A stretch of DNA of 64,000 nt from Flammula alnicola (lineage: Eukaryota; Basidiomycota; Agaricomycetes; Agaricales; Strophariaceae). How positions within the stretch are numbered: position 1 is the first letter of the stretch; every line of letters starts with the position of its first letter. Positions 1 to 12,553 of this stretch are shown piece by piece. The notes below the pieces were generated by a model. The model did no database searches and had not been told where the DNA came from. It saw only the letters and a program-made list of their open reading frames with translations. The position numbers and the translations under genes were made by a program. The stretch covers positions 248,001-312,000 of the forward strand of contig JADNRV010000026.1 in assembly GCA_015499995.1 (NCBI GenBank), read 5' to 3'.

Positions 1-1262
1 TCCTCCAGAATTTGGAGATTTGGAAGATCCTTCAGCATGATCGCAAAATTCAGCAAGGCCATATAATTGAAGAGGAAGAACAGGATACTAACAACTATGG
101 AGACGTCATTCGGAAACCTACTGTTACTGCTGAACATTTTTGGGATGTATTCGCAGAAAAATGCAGGGAAGTCGGCGGTGACTGGGAAGATATCGCGGAT
201 AAGACATGGGCCTTTGGACCTCAGAAAGCTGGAGCTTGCCTGTTAATTGATGCCAGAAATCCAAAACCATACGCATCGTCTGTTTTTCCGTATAGCGTAC
301 CACTTTATACACTGACATATTTGATTGTAGATTAAGAAGACGCCTCCAAAGAACGAGATCCGAGGAAGATGGTATAGAGATCGAAAAGATTATACGCGAC
401 TTCGACAACCACATAGAGACTGGGTTCCAGCTTGCAACCTTCCAAGGACCTCTGTGCGCGGAACCTGTAGAGGGTATGGCATATTTCGTGGAGCAGGTAG
501 ATGTCGACAAAGGAGCCCTTGAGAAAGAAATGGGTAAGTTGGAATTCGCCGGTCTTCTTTGTTGCACCTCCTGACTCATTCATTCTAGAGCAAAACCGTA
601 TGTCCCAGGTAACGGGATCTCTAATATCAGCAGTTAGGGATGCCTGTAGAAACGGGTTACTCGATTGGTCACCCCGACTAATGCTTGCAATGTATTCATG
701 TGAAATCCAAGCCTCGAGTGCGTACTAGTACCTTTTTATCTTTCTTTTGATTAATTTGCTTTTGCAGCTGATGTTCTTGGAAAGGTGTACGGCGTAGTTG
801 CCAAACGACGGGGTCGTATTGTGGCGGAGGAAATGAAGGAGGGAACGTCTTTTTTCAATGTCTCCGCCCTTTTACCCGTTGTAGAGAGTTTCGGATTTGC
901 GGACGGTATATGTCCTCCTACCTTTCCGGCATACTTGTTAATGACATTACCTCGTTTGATAGATATCCGAACCCGGACCTCAGGTGCTGCAAGTCCGCAG
1001 TTAATTTTTAGAGGGTAAGTCGACTCGAGGGTTGCCCACTGTTTCCCATCATCTAGAAATCGTTTATTCCAGGTACGAGCTTTTGGATTTGGATCCGTTC
1101 TGGGTTCCCACGACGGAAGAAGAACTCGAGGATTTAGGAGAAAAGGCTGACCGATCTAACATCGCGAAGGGATATATGGATGCAGTTCGAGATCGAAAGG
1201 GAATGTTTGTTGATCGTAAAATCGTAGAGTTTGCGGAGAAGCAGAGAACCCTTAAGCGGTAA
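1..1262 (+). CDS. EFL1: Elongation factor-like GTPase 1 (Ria1/EFL1), C-terminal part
   Basis: Cytoplasmic EF-2-like GTPase that releases the anti-association factor Tif6/eIF6 from pre-60S subunits. The window holds only the C-terminal domains; the N-terminal GTPase domain lies upstream, so the gene is 5'-truncated by the window edge. Exons that keep one frame are about <1-289, 331-533, 589-717, 768-905, 963-1014 and 1073-1262, ending in TAA. Family blocks visible include [69 protein letters not shown] and [11 protein letters not shown], ending with [12 protein letters not shown], all typical of EFL1 domains IV and V. These separate it from true EF-2. It converges on the RasGEF gene about 250 bp away. 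The identity is secure; the first 41-nt intron is the least certain boundary. Confidence 0.93.
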
Positions 1263-1516
1263 TTTTTGGGTGGATACAAGTCTTGATTATTTTTTGTTGC
1301 CTCGGTGTACATATAGATGTATAGAGAACCTGTCATTCTCTGTACCATAATTTACTAACACAACCTCTAATCCTCAGGAATATCCAGCAACTCGGAACTA
1401 AGTTAATCCAGATCCTATTTAATTATACACGACAATACACAAGTATAGCCAGTACTTATGAATAATACAAGACATAATACAATGAGTCCTGAGGCCTGAG
1501 GCCTGAAGGGTCCATC

Positions 1517-4500
1517 CTACAGGAAGCCGCTTTCTTGCAACAATCTTGCCATTTTCTCATCTTCCCGTTCTCTTGGCTCTCGCTCGAGAGAAAGTGACCA
1601 GAAATGTTCACTCGATGCTCGAGTATCCGTGAACTGATTCAATGAATCGTTGATGTAGGAGATGACGGATGGAAGAGGTTGGAAATTAAAGGGTTGTGCT
1701 TGCCACCTTTTGATATCATTGATGACTTCGGAAGCCTTCTGACGTTTACGAAAGTTGACCAAACCACCCGAAAGATTGTCAGGATTTCCGTCCTGAATGA
1801 ACGTTAATGTCGAAAGGAAAACACCTGGAAGAGATTTAGAAACATCTAGGCAAGAATAACCGACAGCAACTTACCAATGAACGGAACACAGGGCGGTGTC
1901 ACAGAGGCCATTAGTGACCTGTACTTGGTGAAATTTTTGTTGCTATCAATTGTCATTTCGCATGCGCCGAACTGAGCCATGAAACGTTGATTGACTTGTT
2001 CCCACGTTCGCTTCAGTCGACGAATCGGGGGGGTATTTAAACCTGACGTGATGGCAATCATAGTTGAAAAATTATTCAAGCCCCGGCATCGCTAGAGTTT
2101 TGGTTGAGAAAGTTTCGTGACGAGATATTTGAAACACGTACATCTGCAACGCTGATAAGGTATCTGACGACCGCTGCGCGTTTACGTGAGTCTTCTTTGC
2201 TTAAAACAGCTTCAGCAACCCAGCACGCAATCTATGGGGTGGGGTCAAAATGGTCGAATGCAGCGAAGAATTTAACGGAACTCACGCGATTGCTTGTCTG
2301 GATGACCGTTGTGATGTTGTCCACGTTCTCCGTCTTTTGTTCGCGAGCGCGCTGTAGACATTCCATTGGCTTGATTTTCTGATACAACTGGCTTTCCATG
2401 ATTGTCAGCTGTCGTGCAAGCTCCAGCGCATCAATGTCAAGGAGTTTGAGTTTCTTGGGGACGATGGGGGGTGGCGGAGTCCCTAAACTTGTGTTGACGA
2501 GCGTCTTAACGTCTCCTCCTTGTCGTTGCTGTAAAAGCATAAGCATCGTATACAAGACGAAGAAACAAGTCAAGAACATACTGCTCTTTCAATTTGTATC
2601 ATGAGATGCTTAGCTGCGGCAAACCTTGACACTTCATCAGTGGAGATGAACTCTTTCATCCGATCGAGGATATATAGATCTTCTTTCTCCAAGACACCAT
2701 CATCGACGACCATGGACTTCAGAGTATTGATAACGCTGCAAAAATCATATTAGTTATGTAATTGAGGAGATTATACTCTGGACATTACCGCATCTGGATA
2801 ACATGTTGTTTCAATTTCCCCCATTCCTCTCGTTCCAACTGAGTCAAGTTTTCGGGAGGTTGGATTCTGAATCGGGCGACAAGCAAATCAAACAAGTCGT
2901 TCAGTGTGGTGAAAGATTTATAGGTCATGAGGAATGCTTTGCTGAAAGTGGTGTCTAAAAAAGAAGTTGGGCTTCTTGATTAATAAACAAAGATTCCGCG
3001 AACATTACCTGCTTGTTCGTGAGCAGTAAGACGCTCAACAAGTGCGGGAACAGTTCCTCCACGAACTGAACCATCTGCCTCGATAAGGATGTCGGATGGA
3101 GAGTAGTTTGGCCGCAGATACCACGGCTGCAGATCGGCCGCAATTTTGTCTGCATATTCGTCACCCAAGAGCCTCTGCAATTTATTACCTCCAGAAGGAC
3201 GAGAGCTAGGCTTCGCAGGCACTAGAGAAAGAATTCAATTAAACGCCAAATAAAAATAGTGAGGTTTAAATTACCTTCGTCGTCAAATAATGTAGGATCG
3301 TTGTCGAAGCCATCACGAAGACCAGATTGAGATGGCGTGACGAGGGTGTTATCCAGGGAAATTTCGGAGTCTCGTGCTGGCACTGAAGGCACATCACTAG
3401 CGTTCGCAAGGGTTCGGTAGGAGTCATACGAGGAATCGGCACCTGATTTCTGTTTCCTGAGTCCTGGCCTGTTGAAGGCAAGCTCCATGTCCACAACGTC
3501 CTCGTTCTCGGAATAATACGGATCCGTTGTACTCAAAGGTGCGTGAACGGCCCCACCGAAATGGTCATTTATTACGCTTAGGCGCGACATACGCCATTCG
3601 ATAGATCCGTTGTAATCGCCTTGGGCAACGTCAGCTTGCTCATGCCCGACCGACAAAAGTCCTTCGAAGGTTTGCTTAACGACACCTAGGTTGGTACGCA
3701 AGGATGAAGAGAGACTGTCCAAAAGGTCATAGGATGCTTCACGCTCGCCACGTAACGGGCTTCGGTCGCTGTCATGCAGAGTCTGAGTTGTCAGAAGCAG
3801 GGATGAACTGTCGTCATATACGGCTTGGACCACGGTTTCTAGTGTGCGAACAAGTAGCCTGGCATTTTCAACCGAATGCGAGTAGTGGTCATTGGCTGCG
3901 GTGTCCGAGGTTTGGCGAATGCCGTCAATGTCAACATGCCGAGCCACATGGATGTCCGCGATCAGAGAAAGGAAAGCTGAAATCTGTGTGACTAATTCTT
4001 GCACCCGTGAACGAACTTGTTGGACTGCAAGAAATGGTCAGCCTCCTCGACATAGTTAGAAGAAAAAAAATATGCACCGACCTGAATTATTTGTTATCAC
4101 TCTTAGAGTTTGATCAAGGGCATTCAACCCCTCCTGTAACCGATCCAACGACGAGCCAATTTCCGAAACAACTTCGGTACCCAAAACCTTCTGTGGCATT
4201 CCTGCCTCATCGTCGAGCGAAACATAACCGAAACCCTTCCAAGTCCCGGCGGTTCCCGCTCCAACGAGACCTAGTCCGATGTTGGCCGTTGTGAAGACGC
4301 CTTGCAACCTTTTAGGAGGTTTATCCTCAGGTTTGGGTTGGTTGTGTTCATTGCGCTGAACTTCAAGAACAAACGAAAGGACGGCTCGTTCTAACTCTTC
4401 CGAGTCCGTTTCAATGCGATTGAGGGTATCAGCGAGTTGAGAACCCGAATCATATTGCATGGCGCGGGCGCTGAGGACTAGTCTTGACAAGGTAGCAGTT

Positions 4501-5965
4501 ACCTTCCTCTGTGCAGGCTTCAGAGGTGATTGCGACGAAGAATGCGTCCTCACATCACGGCCACCTCCTGGAAGCACGCTGCTCGGTATTTGGCTAGTAG
4601 GGGTCGCGGCAATGTATAGGAGATTGCGGACTGCCAGCACAGCACTGTAAATAAGTTGGTCCATCCTCTGGTCGTCCTCTGGTTGACGGACAACCCCATT
4701 CGATTGGACATTCTCAATAACGGCCTGGATGGCGCCTTTTGCTATGGCTGACAGATCAGTGATGACGTTTGGAGGCGGAGGCTCGAGCGCTTGCTGCAAT
4801 GCCTTTGCGATCCTTTCGGTGGACGTTAACTCCATGACGGCAGCTTGGTTGGGTTCCGACCTAGTGGAGGACGCAGCCACAGGACGAGAAGCGCCGTTCT
4901 TCTTTCGTGATCGAGAAGTCTGCAGATGGTCGAATGGTTGAACGTCTGAGTCATCAGAGTAGACGCTCATACGTGAAGTGTCAGGCTGACGAGAGATGGC
5001 TGAAGGGAAGGGGCCATCCCTACCAGGTGTCGAAGAGCTACTGCCGGATCCTTCAGGGGGAGTCCATTTTACTCTGCCATCGAGAGTATTGAGGTAGTAA
5101 TGGGAGACTCCGTCTTCTGCCACCTTCTTAATCCATTTCTCACTAGTGCCGTTCGGTTTACCAGCGTCTTCCGGACCCGATTCAACGTCACTAGGACCAA
5201 AGGCTAGCCCAGCAGACGTTCCTGATCGAGAAGTTGTTTGGGAAGTCAGGCCCGCAAGGTCGCCATCAGAACTTTCATCCTCTGCCTCCTGAGGTAGATC
5301 TCGAGAGCGCTGACCAGTCTGCGTATTAACATAGTATATCTTGATGACTAGTTAGAAAGCGAACTTCGCATCAATTCACAAACTGGACTCACTTGGCCAT
5401 CGGGTGTAACCTCAGGCATCCAGAAATCACTGGGCTGGTTTCCGTTGTGGTTTTGGACTTTTTGGGCCTCTTGCTTCCCGTTTCGGTAGGATATTTCGCT
5501 ATCAAGCCATTCTTCGTTTTCCGACTGTGTCCCCATAGTCATTATATGAGGAACGTCAGCGGGGTTGTTGGATTGCATCTCTGGACTTTGACCGTCAACA
5601 GTCGAAAATTCTGCTTGAGAAAAAGCAGCCTCTGCTTCTTCGTCGGAAATGATAGTGACATAGTTAGATGGGAACCACCCTCGCTCCTCGCCGAGCAAAC
5701 CATCCCACCAGCCTGAAGGTTGTTGCGTCAGGACTTCGATGATATCGTCGGTGCGAAAAGAGAGAGCAGAAGCGTCCTGTGCTTCATAGTCGTACAATGC
5801 GCGGCAAAATAGGGTATTGTACTGCTCCTCGACGGGTTGTTGCTCCTGCTGTTGCTGCTGCTGGACAGGTTGTACTTGGGGCGCCGAAGAGCCTGACGAT
5901 GCCGATGCTGCCAATGTTCTGACGGGGTCTGGGGCAAAAGAGTGGGAATATACTGCTATGGACAT
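1517..5965 (-). CDS. CDC25: Ras guanine nucleotide exchange factor, SH3-WW-WW-RasGEFN-RasGEF (Cdc25 type)
   Basis: Exchange factor that loads Ras with GTP, upstream of cAMP/PKA and MAPK signalling at membranes. Ten exons splice in phase: 5965-5393, 5339-4082, 4024-3275, 3221-3009, 2954-2789, 2735-2582, 2528-2286, 2231-2142, 2091-1875, 1824-1517, giving about 1323 residues. The ATG at 5965 is the first in frame. Order: a Gln-rich run; an SH3 domain at about residues 52-108 (ALYDYEAQDA, GWWDGLLGEERGWFPSNYV); two WW-like segments near 183-215 and 260-286, the first lacking its second Trp; a long polar linker; RasGEFN around 910-1050 (GTVPALVERLTAHEQA); and the CDC25 catalytic domain from about 1085 (LDIDALELARQLTIMESQLY, CRGLNNFSTMIAITSGLN, GGLVNFRKRQK). 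Start codons of this gene and the RS-rich gene are 196 bp apart and divergent. Function follows the family; the downstream Ras is not in the window. Confidence 0.95.
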
Positions 5966-6161
5966 AGTGTCCACTGTAATAAAGGGGAGACAAAGTGGAA
6001 AACAAGAGTGAAAAGAGGAGAAGAGATATCAAGGTACAGCTAGTTACAAGTCACCTCAGGAATGTGTGAGGTACAGATTATGTAATAATCCCCTAAGTAT
6101 TACTTAGGCAAAAGTATTCCCACACATTTCTATCTACCTTCTCCTATAAGTGCTCATTAAC

Positions 6162-7372
6162 ATGCCTAGAGGCAGACAACATTCATCCAGATCTCGTTCA
6201 AGGTCACCAAGACGATATCCTGACGAGGACGCTCCCACGGGGAGGCTAGGTTCGACGAGTTTGGACCAACGCAAGCCCTTGCGTTTAGGCCGTTCACGGT
6301 CACGCTCGAAATCACTAGAGAAGAGGCGGAGTAGGAGTCCTACGCGCAAGAGGCAACGGAGACATGATTCCAGGTCGTCTTCGGGTTCACGGTCGGGGTC
6401 AAGGTCACAGTCCAGGGATAGGCACCGAAAGCACCATTCTAAGTCGCGGTCAAGGTCCAGGGACAGGAAAGAGAAGAGGCGGCGCGAAAGATCTGTTTCA
6501 AGCTCGTCGGAAGCTGGCAACGAGGGTTCACATCGGAGGAAGGAGAAGCGTCAGGAAAGGGAAGGAAAACGGAGCAAGAGCAAAGAACGGAGGAAAGAAA
6601 AGAAACGTGAAAGGAAGGAACGCAAGGAAAAGGTACATATCATCTTGAACGCACCCTTGACGAACAATTCAACTAAACCTTTGATCGTAGAAAAAGCGGG
6701 ATAAAGATAAAGGAACTGTACCACACTGGGGAAAGTATGGTATCATATCAGACATCGAGTTAGTCCATAGTGTCACCTTTTCATTGAATAATTCCGTAGC
6801 TAACCGCCTTCACTTTGCGTATAGTATCTTCACAAAAAATCAAGAATTCTATACTTGGTTAGTTGAGGAGCGAAAAATAAACCCTGAAACGATCTCCAAA
6901 GACCAGCAGAAGAAGGAATTTTCCCGCTTTGTTGAAGACTACAATACAGGTATGATATGCATGCCACTATTCCTTGGCGTTATTTTCACCATCGTTCTTC
7001 TTTTCTCAAGCCACCCTCCCTCACGAAAAATATTACAACATGGATGCGTATGAGAGACGCATGTCTGCTCTCAGGCAGGGCGAATATTTGCCACCTGTGA
7101 ATGATTCGTACGACTTCCAGGCCGACGTGAAAGCGGTTACCAGTGCGCACAAGAAGAAAGTAACCGAACAGGACACGTATATGAGCAAGGAACAACTGAT
7201 GGAGTTGCGGAGGGTCCAACAGGAGCGAAGCGAGGTAATTTTTGGCTCTTCTTCCGTGCGAACGCACCTAATACTCAAATATTTTCTCTAGGTTGGCAGG
7301 ATGAAACTTCTAGGAATGGATGTCAAGCAGAATTTCGGTGTGCGAATGGACGGCACAATGTTCGATGGCTGA
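6162..7372 (+). CDS. RS-rich nuclear protein, SCI1-like C-terminal region
   Basis: Five exons (6162-6632, 6691-6758, 6825-6949, 7011-7234, 7292-7372) splice in phase to about 322 residues. The first 160 residues are an Arg/Ser-dipeptide and Lys/Arg-rich tract of the kind found in splicing-associated nuclear proteins. The conserved-looking part follows: HWGKYGIISDIDIF, then FYTWLVEERKIN and FVEDYNTATLPHEKYYNMDA, then a charged helical end with GMDVKQNF. This block resembles, from memory, the small RS-type nuclear proteins related to plant SCI1; I am not certain of the family name. No RNA-recognition motif is visible. The ATG at 6162 is chosen because the upstream in-frame extension begins only with GTG. 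It is divergent from the RasGEF gene. A role in the nucleus, probably linked to splicing, is inference from composition. Confidence 0.7.
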
Positions 7373-7769
7373 AAGGCACGATTTACATATTGACATCTTC
7401 GCAACACTTTCTCGATTTATTCAACTTACTCGTATCCCAATAATGTACATTTTAGCATGGACGGATTGACATCATTTCTCGCCTGATTTGTTCATGACAC
7501 ACCGCAGCGTAGAGCATGTACTCGCCTTCGCTCTACATAGCCGGATAATGAGACCAGGAAATTCCGTTTGGCTATGACTATCAGGTCTATAAATTTAGGA
7601 ACGAACGGGAATGAGTACTCAGATAACTTCGTTAAAAAAACAATTGATGAGCCTGTTCCAGTGTTCGGTGACCGGTCACGCGTAAGCGAATCACCATAAC
7701 CTGCCCTAAATCTTTCAAAAGTTATATGAACCCCCGCTCCTTCTCTTGCTTCCCCTCGGAGCGTAAATA

Positions 7770-8271
7770 GGACCGCAAGGTCACTTTACGCTCCCCAGCT
7801 GTGAGGAGTACTTTCATCGATACCAGGTATGTCTAATGAATCATCTTCCTTCAGTTATGCGCCGTGACTAACTCAACGCACAGGATGACTCGTTGTCCCC
7901 AACTTCGGTTGGCGGTGGACTCGCGCCGAGTAGTTGTTCAGTCGCCCGGCTTGGGTGGCTTTTGTGAGTACCCCCCATTCTACTTTCTTATCGGTATGGC
8001 TGACCGTGGACTTGCACAGTCCGTCCAGTAGATGCTTATGTGTCTGCTGTTGGCGGGCCATGCTTTCCTCAAGGTCCAAATTAGCTGGGAGCAACCTCCT
8101 TCGCTTACGGGCCATTTGGATAGCATGCATAGGCCCGAAGCCAAGGGTATTACCCTTGGCGACGCGCTAGTTTCAAATCAAATAACCCAGGACATCCCGA
8201 CGCTCTGCATTATGTCCATACATCGTACACGCGTCCCTTTTGTAGGAGATAGTTTGGGGACCTTCAATTGA
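7770..8271 (+). other. Possible small spliced transcript
   Basis: Two intron-like intervals stand out in an otherwise gene-free stretch. One runs from GTATGT at about 7828 to CAACGCACAG at about 7884, with a CTAAC branch-point sequence just before the 3' end. The other runs from GTGAGT at about 7971 to TTGCACAG at about 8020, with CTGAC before its end. Both are 55-60 nt, as in the neighbouring genes. Removing both leaves a first ATG next to the first junction and a reading frame of only about 47 codons, with no recognised similarity. It may be a non-coding host transcript or a short peptide gene. The flanks 7373-7770 and 8272-8647 show nothing else I can support. Confidence 0.3.
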
Positions 8272-8647
8272 CCAATCTGTTTCCTTGAATTATGTGAGAG
8301 CTTGTGAATGTGATTCTACGCATGGTAAATTAGTTTATATTGCAAGGCAGGCTTTTTCAAGTTTTCTTTGTATTGTCGTCTGGATTCACCTCTTGATGAT
8401 CAATGATCTATTGCAATTGAATTTTACTATTGAATCACGAATCACGACGCTTGTTGACGAGTGAGCGTCAACGGTGTTTGGCAGTAATCTAAGCTTCCTA
8501 AGCTAGCAGTGTTATGGTACCGCAATGTTGCTCATCCACTTTGTCAATGGTTCACTTATTTTTCTGCCTACAAGATGTACCGGTATCGGGCAAAGCAAAT
8601 TAATAAATACAAGTCAGATTAAACATAACAAAATGTGAGCAATGTTG

Positions 8648-10953
8648 TCATGGCGCTGTGGCCGCAGCCGATGGAACCTCAATCCTTGTAACTTCGATCC
8701 TTGTAACCTCGACCTTCAGACGGTTTTTTGGGAGACCAGCTGATCGCGGCGCCAGGGCAATCGTCCCGTACGTCCCTTTGCTGAGGAAGGAAGAATTGAG
8801 CGTAGTCGTAGAATGGACCACCTGGGCATATTAAACATCTTATGAGCGAGACGGAGAGCGAGACGATTTACCTTGGCGAATTGCTTCAATCTGCTGGGAA
8901 GGATCAAGACATCAGGGGCATAGTCCATGTCACCGTCGTCTACCATGCGCACGGCATCGAAATGGCTGACATCCAGGTTGATTTCAGACGATAGGTCCAG
9001 CGGAGGGGGAAAGATGGGGTAGAAGCTACATTTCGCTTAGTATGCTCGTCTGGATATGAGATAGCACTTTACCTTCGTTGTAGGAGCAAATGCCGACATA
9101 GATTGGCCATGGTGTCGTTTGGAAGATCATCGACCTCGGCAGGAAGAGGCTCAACTTCTATGCCTCGCTTGAAGTACTCCTCTTTTCGAAGATGGAAGAG
9201 CGAATCTACACTCGTCGCAGCGAATGCAATGTCGTTTATTGTGAACCGTGCAGGATTGGGAAGCAAGTGAATGCGCTTGGTTACAAATAATCAGCAACAC
9301 TTTCGAATGCAATATCAGCGATATAAAAACAAGTGAATAATACCTACAGGATGAGATTGTAATATGCTTGCATCGAGCTCAGGTTGAGGAAACGCCGCAT
9401 GATTGCTGGTGAGGTCTCGGACACTGGGAATAAGCAGCACGATGCTGCCTGGCGAAACGCTCAGGAATGCCTTCAAAGGGTCGACAAAATGAGCACGGAA
9501 GAGGTTAGCTGGTGAGACGTCTAGATCTCCTGCTTTGATCTTAGGGTGTGCTGCATCCACAAATGGACCGATCTAAGCGAACCAGTGAGAATGAAATTAA
9601 AATTAAGAAGCATTTATATATTTGCAGATGAAGAGCGTACCAGCAAGAGAACATCTGGTTTTTGAACCTTTATTTGTTGAAGCAGGGCACGCCATGGCTT
9701 ATACCCTGTGTCGGCATCCGTGGTGAAAGGCCCACAAGCAACAAACATTGATGCAGGATTTTGTGAGGCCATAGGATCTAACTTGGGATCGATAATTCCC
9801 TGGGCGGCTGGTGAAGATTTGAGGGGTGGAATCTAAGCATGGCATAAATATGGACGGCTAGAACAGGACGAAGCAGCTTACCCCAAGAACCTCAGTTGCA
9901 AGGAAATATCCTCCTCCTCCATTCTTTCCTTTCAGAGCGACGATGGCTCCAGGATAGATTCCCACCCCGCCAATGCCTCGGACGGAACCTCTAATTTTGA
10001 TTGTAGGATCCAGAATCAAGGGAATGCGAGCCCCTGACGAAAGCATGCGAGAAGATTCGATAGTAATAGCTCCCTCAACGAGTTTAGACATCGAGGCAGA
10101 CTCGGCGTCGTGGGTTATTCGGCCGATGATAGTGACCTCTTCCTGCTTCACATCAGCACAGAGCGAAGAGCAAAGCTGAAATAAACTGGACGCACGTCCG
10201 TCGCAGCGGAAGGGTCTCCAAATTCAGAGATATTGTAGTGTGCTCGAATGAGGTCAGCGAAGTCGTCGATTGTTTGATCGAGAGCTATTGACGTTCAGCA
10301 GACGAATCAGAAGTGAGTGAACAATGTCACCGACTTTCACTCCTCTCTGAGATTTTCTCGTACATATAGCGGTCTTGTGAATGAATGAGTTGCCGAACCA
10401 CATCATATCAGAAAAGTAACTCACAAGCACGCTTCTTCGTCGCATACAGATCCATTGATGGCCCAACAAATGTAACTTTCGACGTATTGATGCCATTGTT
10501 TGAGCTTGCAGAACTAGCTTCTCCAAAATGCTCGCGCTTCACTTGCACTGCCTGTGCGACAGGTTTCGCCATACTCCGGTTCATATGCGCTGGTATCCTC
10601 GATCGATCGACTTGGGCAGTGGCGAGGCCCCGCGTCTTTGTCTGAGCTTTTGCCGCATTCTCTTTGGCAAGGCCCTGTTGGATCTGTGTCTTGAGGGCGT
10701 TCAGTGTGTCCATTGTAATGGGAGAGATCTCGGATCGCGTGGAAGAAGATTTGTAGTTTAATGCCTCCAGCTTGAAGAGAAGATCTTCTGGTTCAATAAC
10801 ATACATCTGACAAATTGACGCACCTAGAGAATCATGAATCTTCAATGGCAACAACTTGCGATTCAAGAGAAGGTGTGACTTACATTCTGCGATCAGTTTG
10901 TCGTCCAATTCTTTGAAAACGCGGTAAATTTCATCCTGCAACGATTTATCCAT
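8648..10953 (-). CDS. POLA2: DNA polymerase alpha subunit B (Pol12/POLA2)
   Basis: Regulatory B subunit of the polymerase alpha-primase complex, which starts Okazaki fragments in the nucleus. The ATG near 10953 (MDKSLQDEIYRVF) begins a short exon, followed after a 60-nt intron by a second exon to about 10425. Further exons run to the TGA at 8648. Visible parts: an N-terminal helical region; a linker with KVTFVGPSMDLY; an OB-fold region (EEVTIIGRITHDAES, RIPLILDPTIKIRGSVRGIG, YPGAIVALKGKNGGGGYFLA); and the inactive phosphoesterase-like domain (PPLKSS, ASMFVACGPFTT, PDVLLLIGPFVDAAHP, VLLIPSVRDL, HLLPNPARFTINDIAFAATS, DVLILPSRLKQFAKVV). The C-terminus carries a short tandem VTRIE duplication. 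It lies in tandem with endosulfine and unusually far from other replication genes. Boundaries of two middle exons (about 10335-10195) are approximate. Confidence 0.93.
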
Positions 10954-11524
10954 CGTATACGCTTGGTATCTGGGCGACAATTAGTGAGCGTTGTGGGATC
11001 AGCGTGGATAGATGAAAAGGTTCAATTGACAATGAATGCACGCGACGCGTCGAACGAAGAAATCAATATTGCACGTGACTGCAGAAGAAATTAAGAGCAA
11101 ATTGAAAGACAGGTTGCAATGCAGTCGACGACCACCATGAGTCCGAAGCGCAACAGAGCGATTGATTACGGATAAGGAGGTTTTGAGTTTCCTCGGATAG
11201 CACGCCTTATCCACCATTGCCTATTTTGTTACATATTCTACAACGACGTACTAAGCTGCAAGGGCTTACTAAGTAATAAGAGGACGATATCAGTGGTAGT
11301 ACAAATTCCAAAAGATGTCGGGAAGTATAGTATATATGGATGGTGTAATCATAGAATATGCATGATGAAGCGCGATAAACACCAGCATGCAGAATTCACA
11401 TCACCCAAATCTGACACTGAGGTAGGCCACGGTCTCGTAGAGGACGGATGCGTTTACTGGAGGATATTGAGAAAGCTGGCTTGGCACAGGACTGTGCATA
11501 TGCGATTGACTCCTGGGCTACGAA
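10954..11524. other. Intergenic, no gene seen
   Basis: About 570 bp between the POLA2 start and the endosulfine stop. It must hold the 3' UTR of endosulfine and the POLA2 promoter. Open frames here are short and show no splice-consistent coding pattern. I see no repeat or RNA gene. Confidence 0.5.
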
Positions 11525-12170
11525 TCATACTGTTGTGCCTGACTCAACGATGACAGTCTCGACTTCAACAGTCTCGGCTACATCGGGAGCGGTCTTCGTG
11601 TTTGTGTCTGATTCGGCCTGAGGTTGTTGATCTTGAGGAACATTGGTATTCTCGTCGTGTGCAAGCCCGCTCTCCTTGTTTACGGGACTTGTGGAATTAG
11701 TTGGCGATATCGAGAGAACCTGATGGGGGCCATTGTGCCCGTTTCCAGGGCTTGAAGCATGGGGGATGCTTAAATATGCCGTTGGCAACGTAACTTCAAA
11801 GCAGCGAAACATAGAACACACTTCTCGGGATTTGGAATTGCTGTTCCAACGGTGTTTTGGGGGGCAACACCGGCCTTGGATAGGGCATAATCACCCGAGT
11901 CGAAGTATTTGCGATCCTAGACAGTCATGTCAGTCAAATGGATATTTTGGATGTGCGTGCATCGTACCTTTTGCATCTTCATGAGAACGCTCTTGTGCGT
12001 TGGGAGCTTGCCATACTTTGCGAATAGCTGTTGTTCCTGGGGGTTCAACTTCTGCAAGAATGGGCAGCGTCAGCGGCGATGTCACGGTAACAGGTAGATC
12101 ACCATTAGATCACAACTTATAGATGTGTACTTACGCTGAGGTCGACTTTGTTGCGCTGGAAGGGAAGCAT
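11525..12170 (-). CDS. IGO1: Endosulfine (Igo1/ENSA/ARPP19 family)
   Basis: Small phospho-switch protein: when its central Ser is phosphorylated by Greatwall/Rim15 kinases it inhibits PP2A-B55, controlling mitotic entry or quiescence. Four exons (12170-12135, 12051-11968, 11916-11822, 11768-11525) splice to about 152 residues. The signature FDSGDY sits in KYFDSGDYALSKAG at about residues 43-56, preceded by the conserved helix region FAKYGKLPTHKSVLMKMQK. The Ser of FDSGDY is the Greatwall site in characterised homologues. The last roughly 75 residues are a low-complexity Ser/Thr/Pro and acidic tail, longer than in animal proteins. The 36-nt first exon begins with the only suitable ATG. It has its own promoter, upstream of which lies a GAT-rich microsatellite. 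Confidence 0.93.
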
Positions 12171-12249
12171 CTCAATCGATAGCAGAAGCGAGTATGACAA
12201 AAGAGGAGGACAGCTGAACGCTGAAGATAGTGAGGGACAGTCCGTTAAC

Positions 12250-12281
12250 GATGATGTTGATGATGATGGTGGTGGTGATGA
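12250..12281. repeat. GAT/GGT trinucleotide microsatellite
   Basis: An imperfect run of GAT and then GGT triplets lies about 80-110 bp upstream of the endosulfine start codon, in its probable promoter or 5' UTR. It is short and not obviously transcribed as protein. The rest of 12171-12553 is A/T-rich intergenic sequence with no gene I can support. Confidence 0.6.
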
Positions 12282-12553
12282 CCTACTACAACAGGAATAT
12301 ATATTTTGCTACTTAATTACAATATTAATGTTCCTGAGGCTCCGCCTTGACTCCGAATCGAAACTGTAATAATTAATGTTTATTTTGTTCGGTGCCGCCT
12401 TATACCGAGTTCCGGCGCCAGCTGCCGAGGACGTTGCTAGGAGTCAAAACTTGGGCTTGGGGGTTCTTCGAAGATCCGGTTTTGATTTTATGTGGAGTCG
12501 TCCTGAACAACTCCATAGCATACATACATAAGGTTCTGCCCACAAGCACGACA

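Noticed and set aside
12250..12281. GAT-rich run as a CRISPR or tandem-gene repeat
   Set aside because: It is a short imperfect trinucleotide microsatellite without spacers or repeat units of any length.
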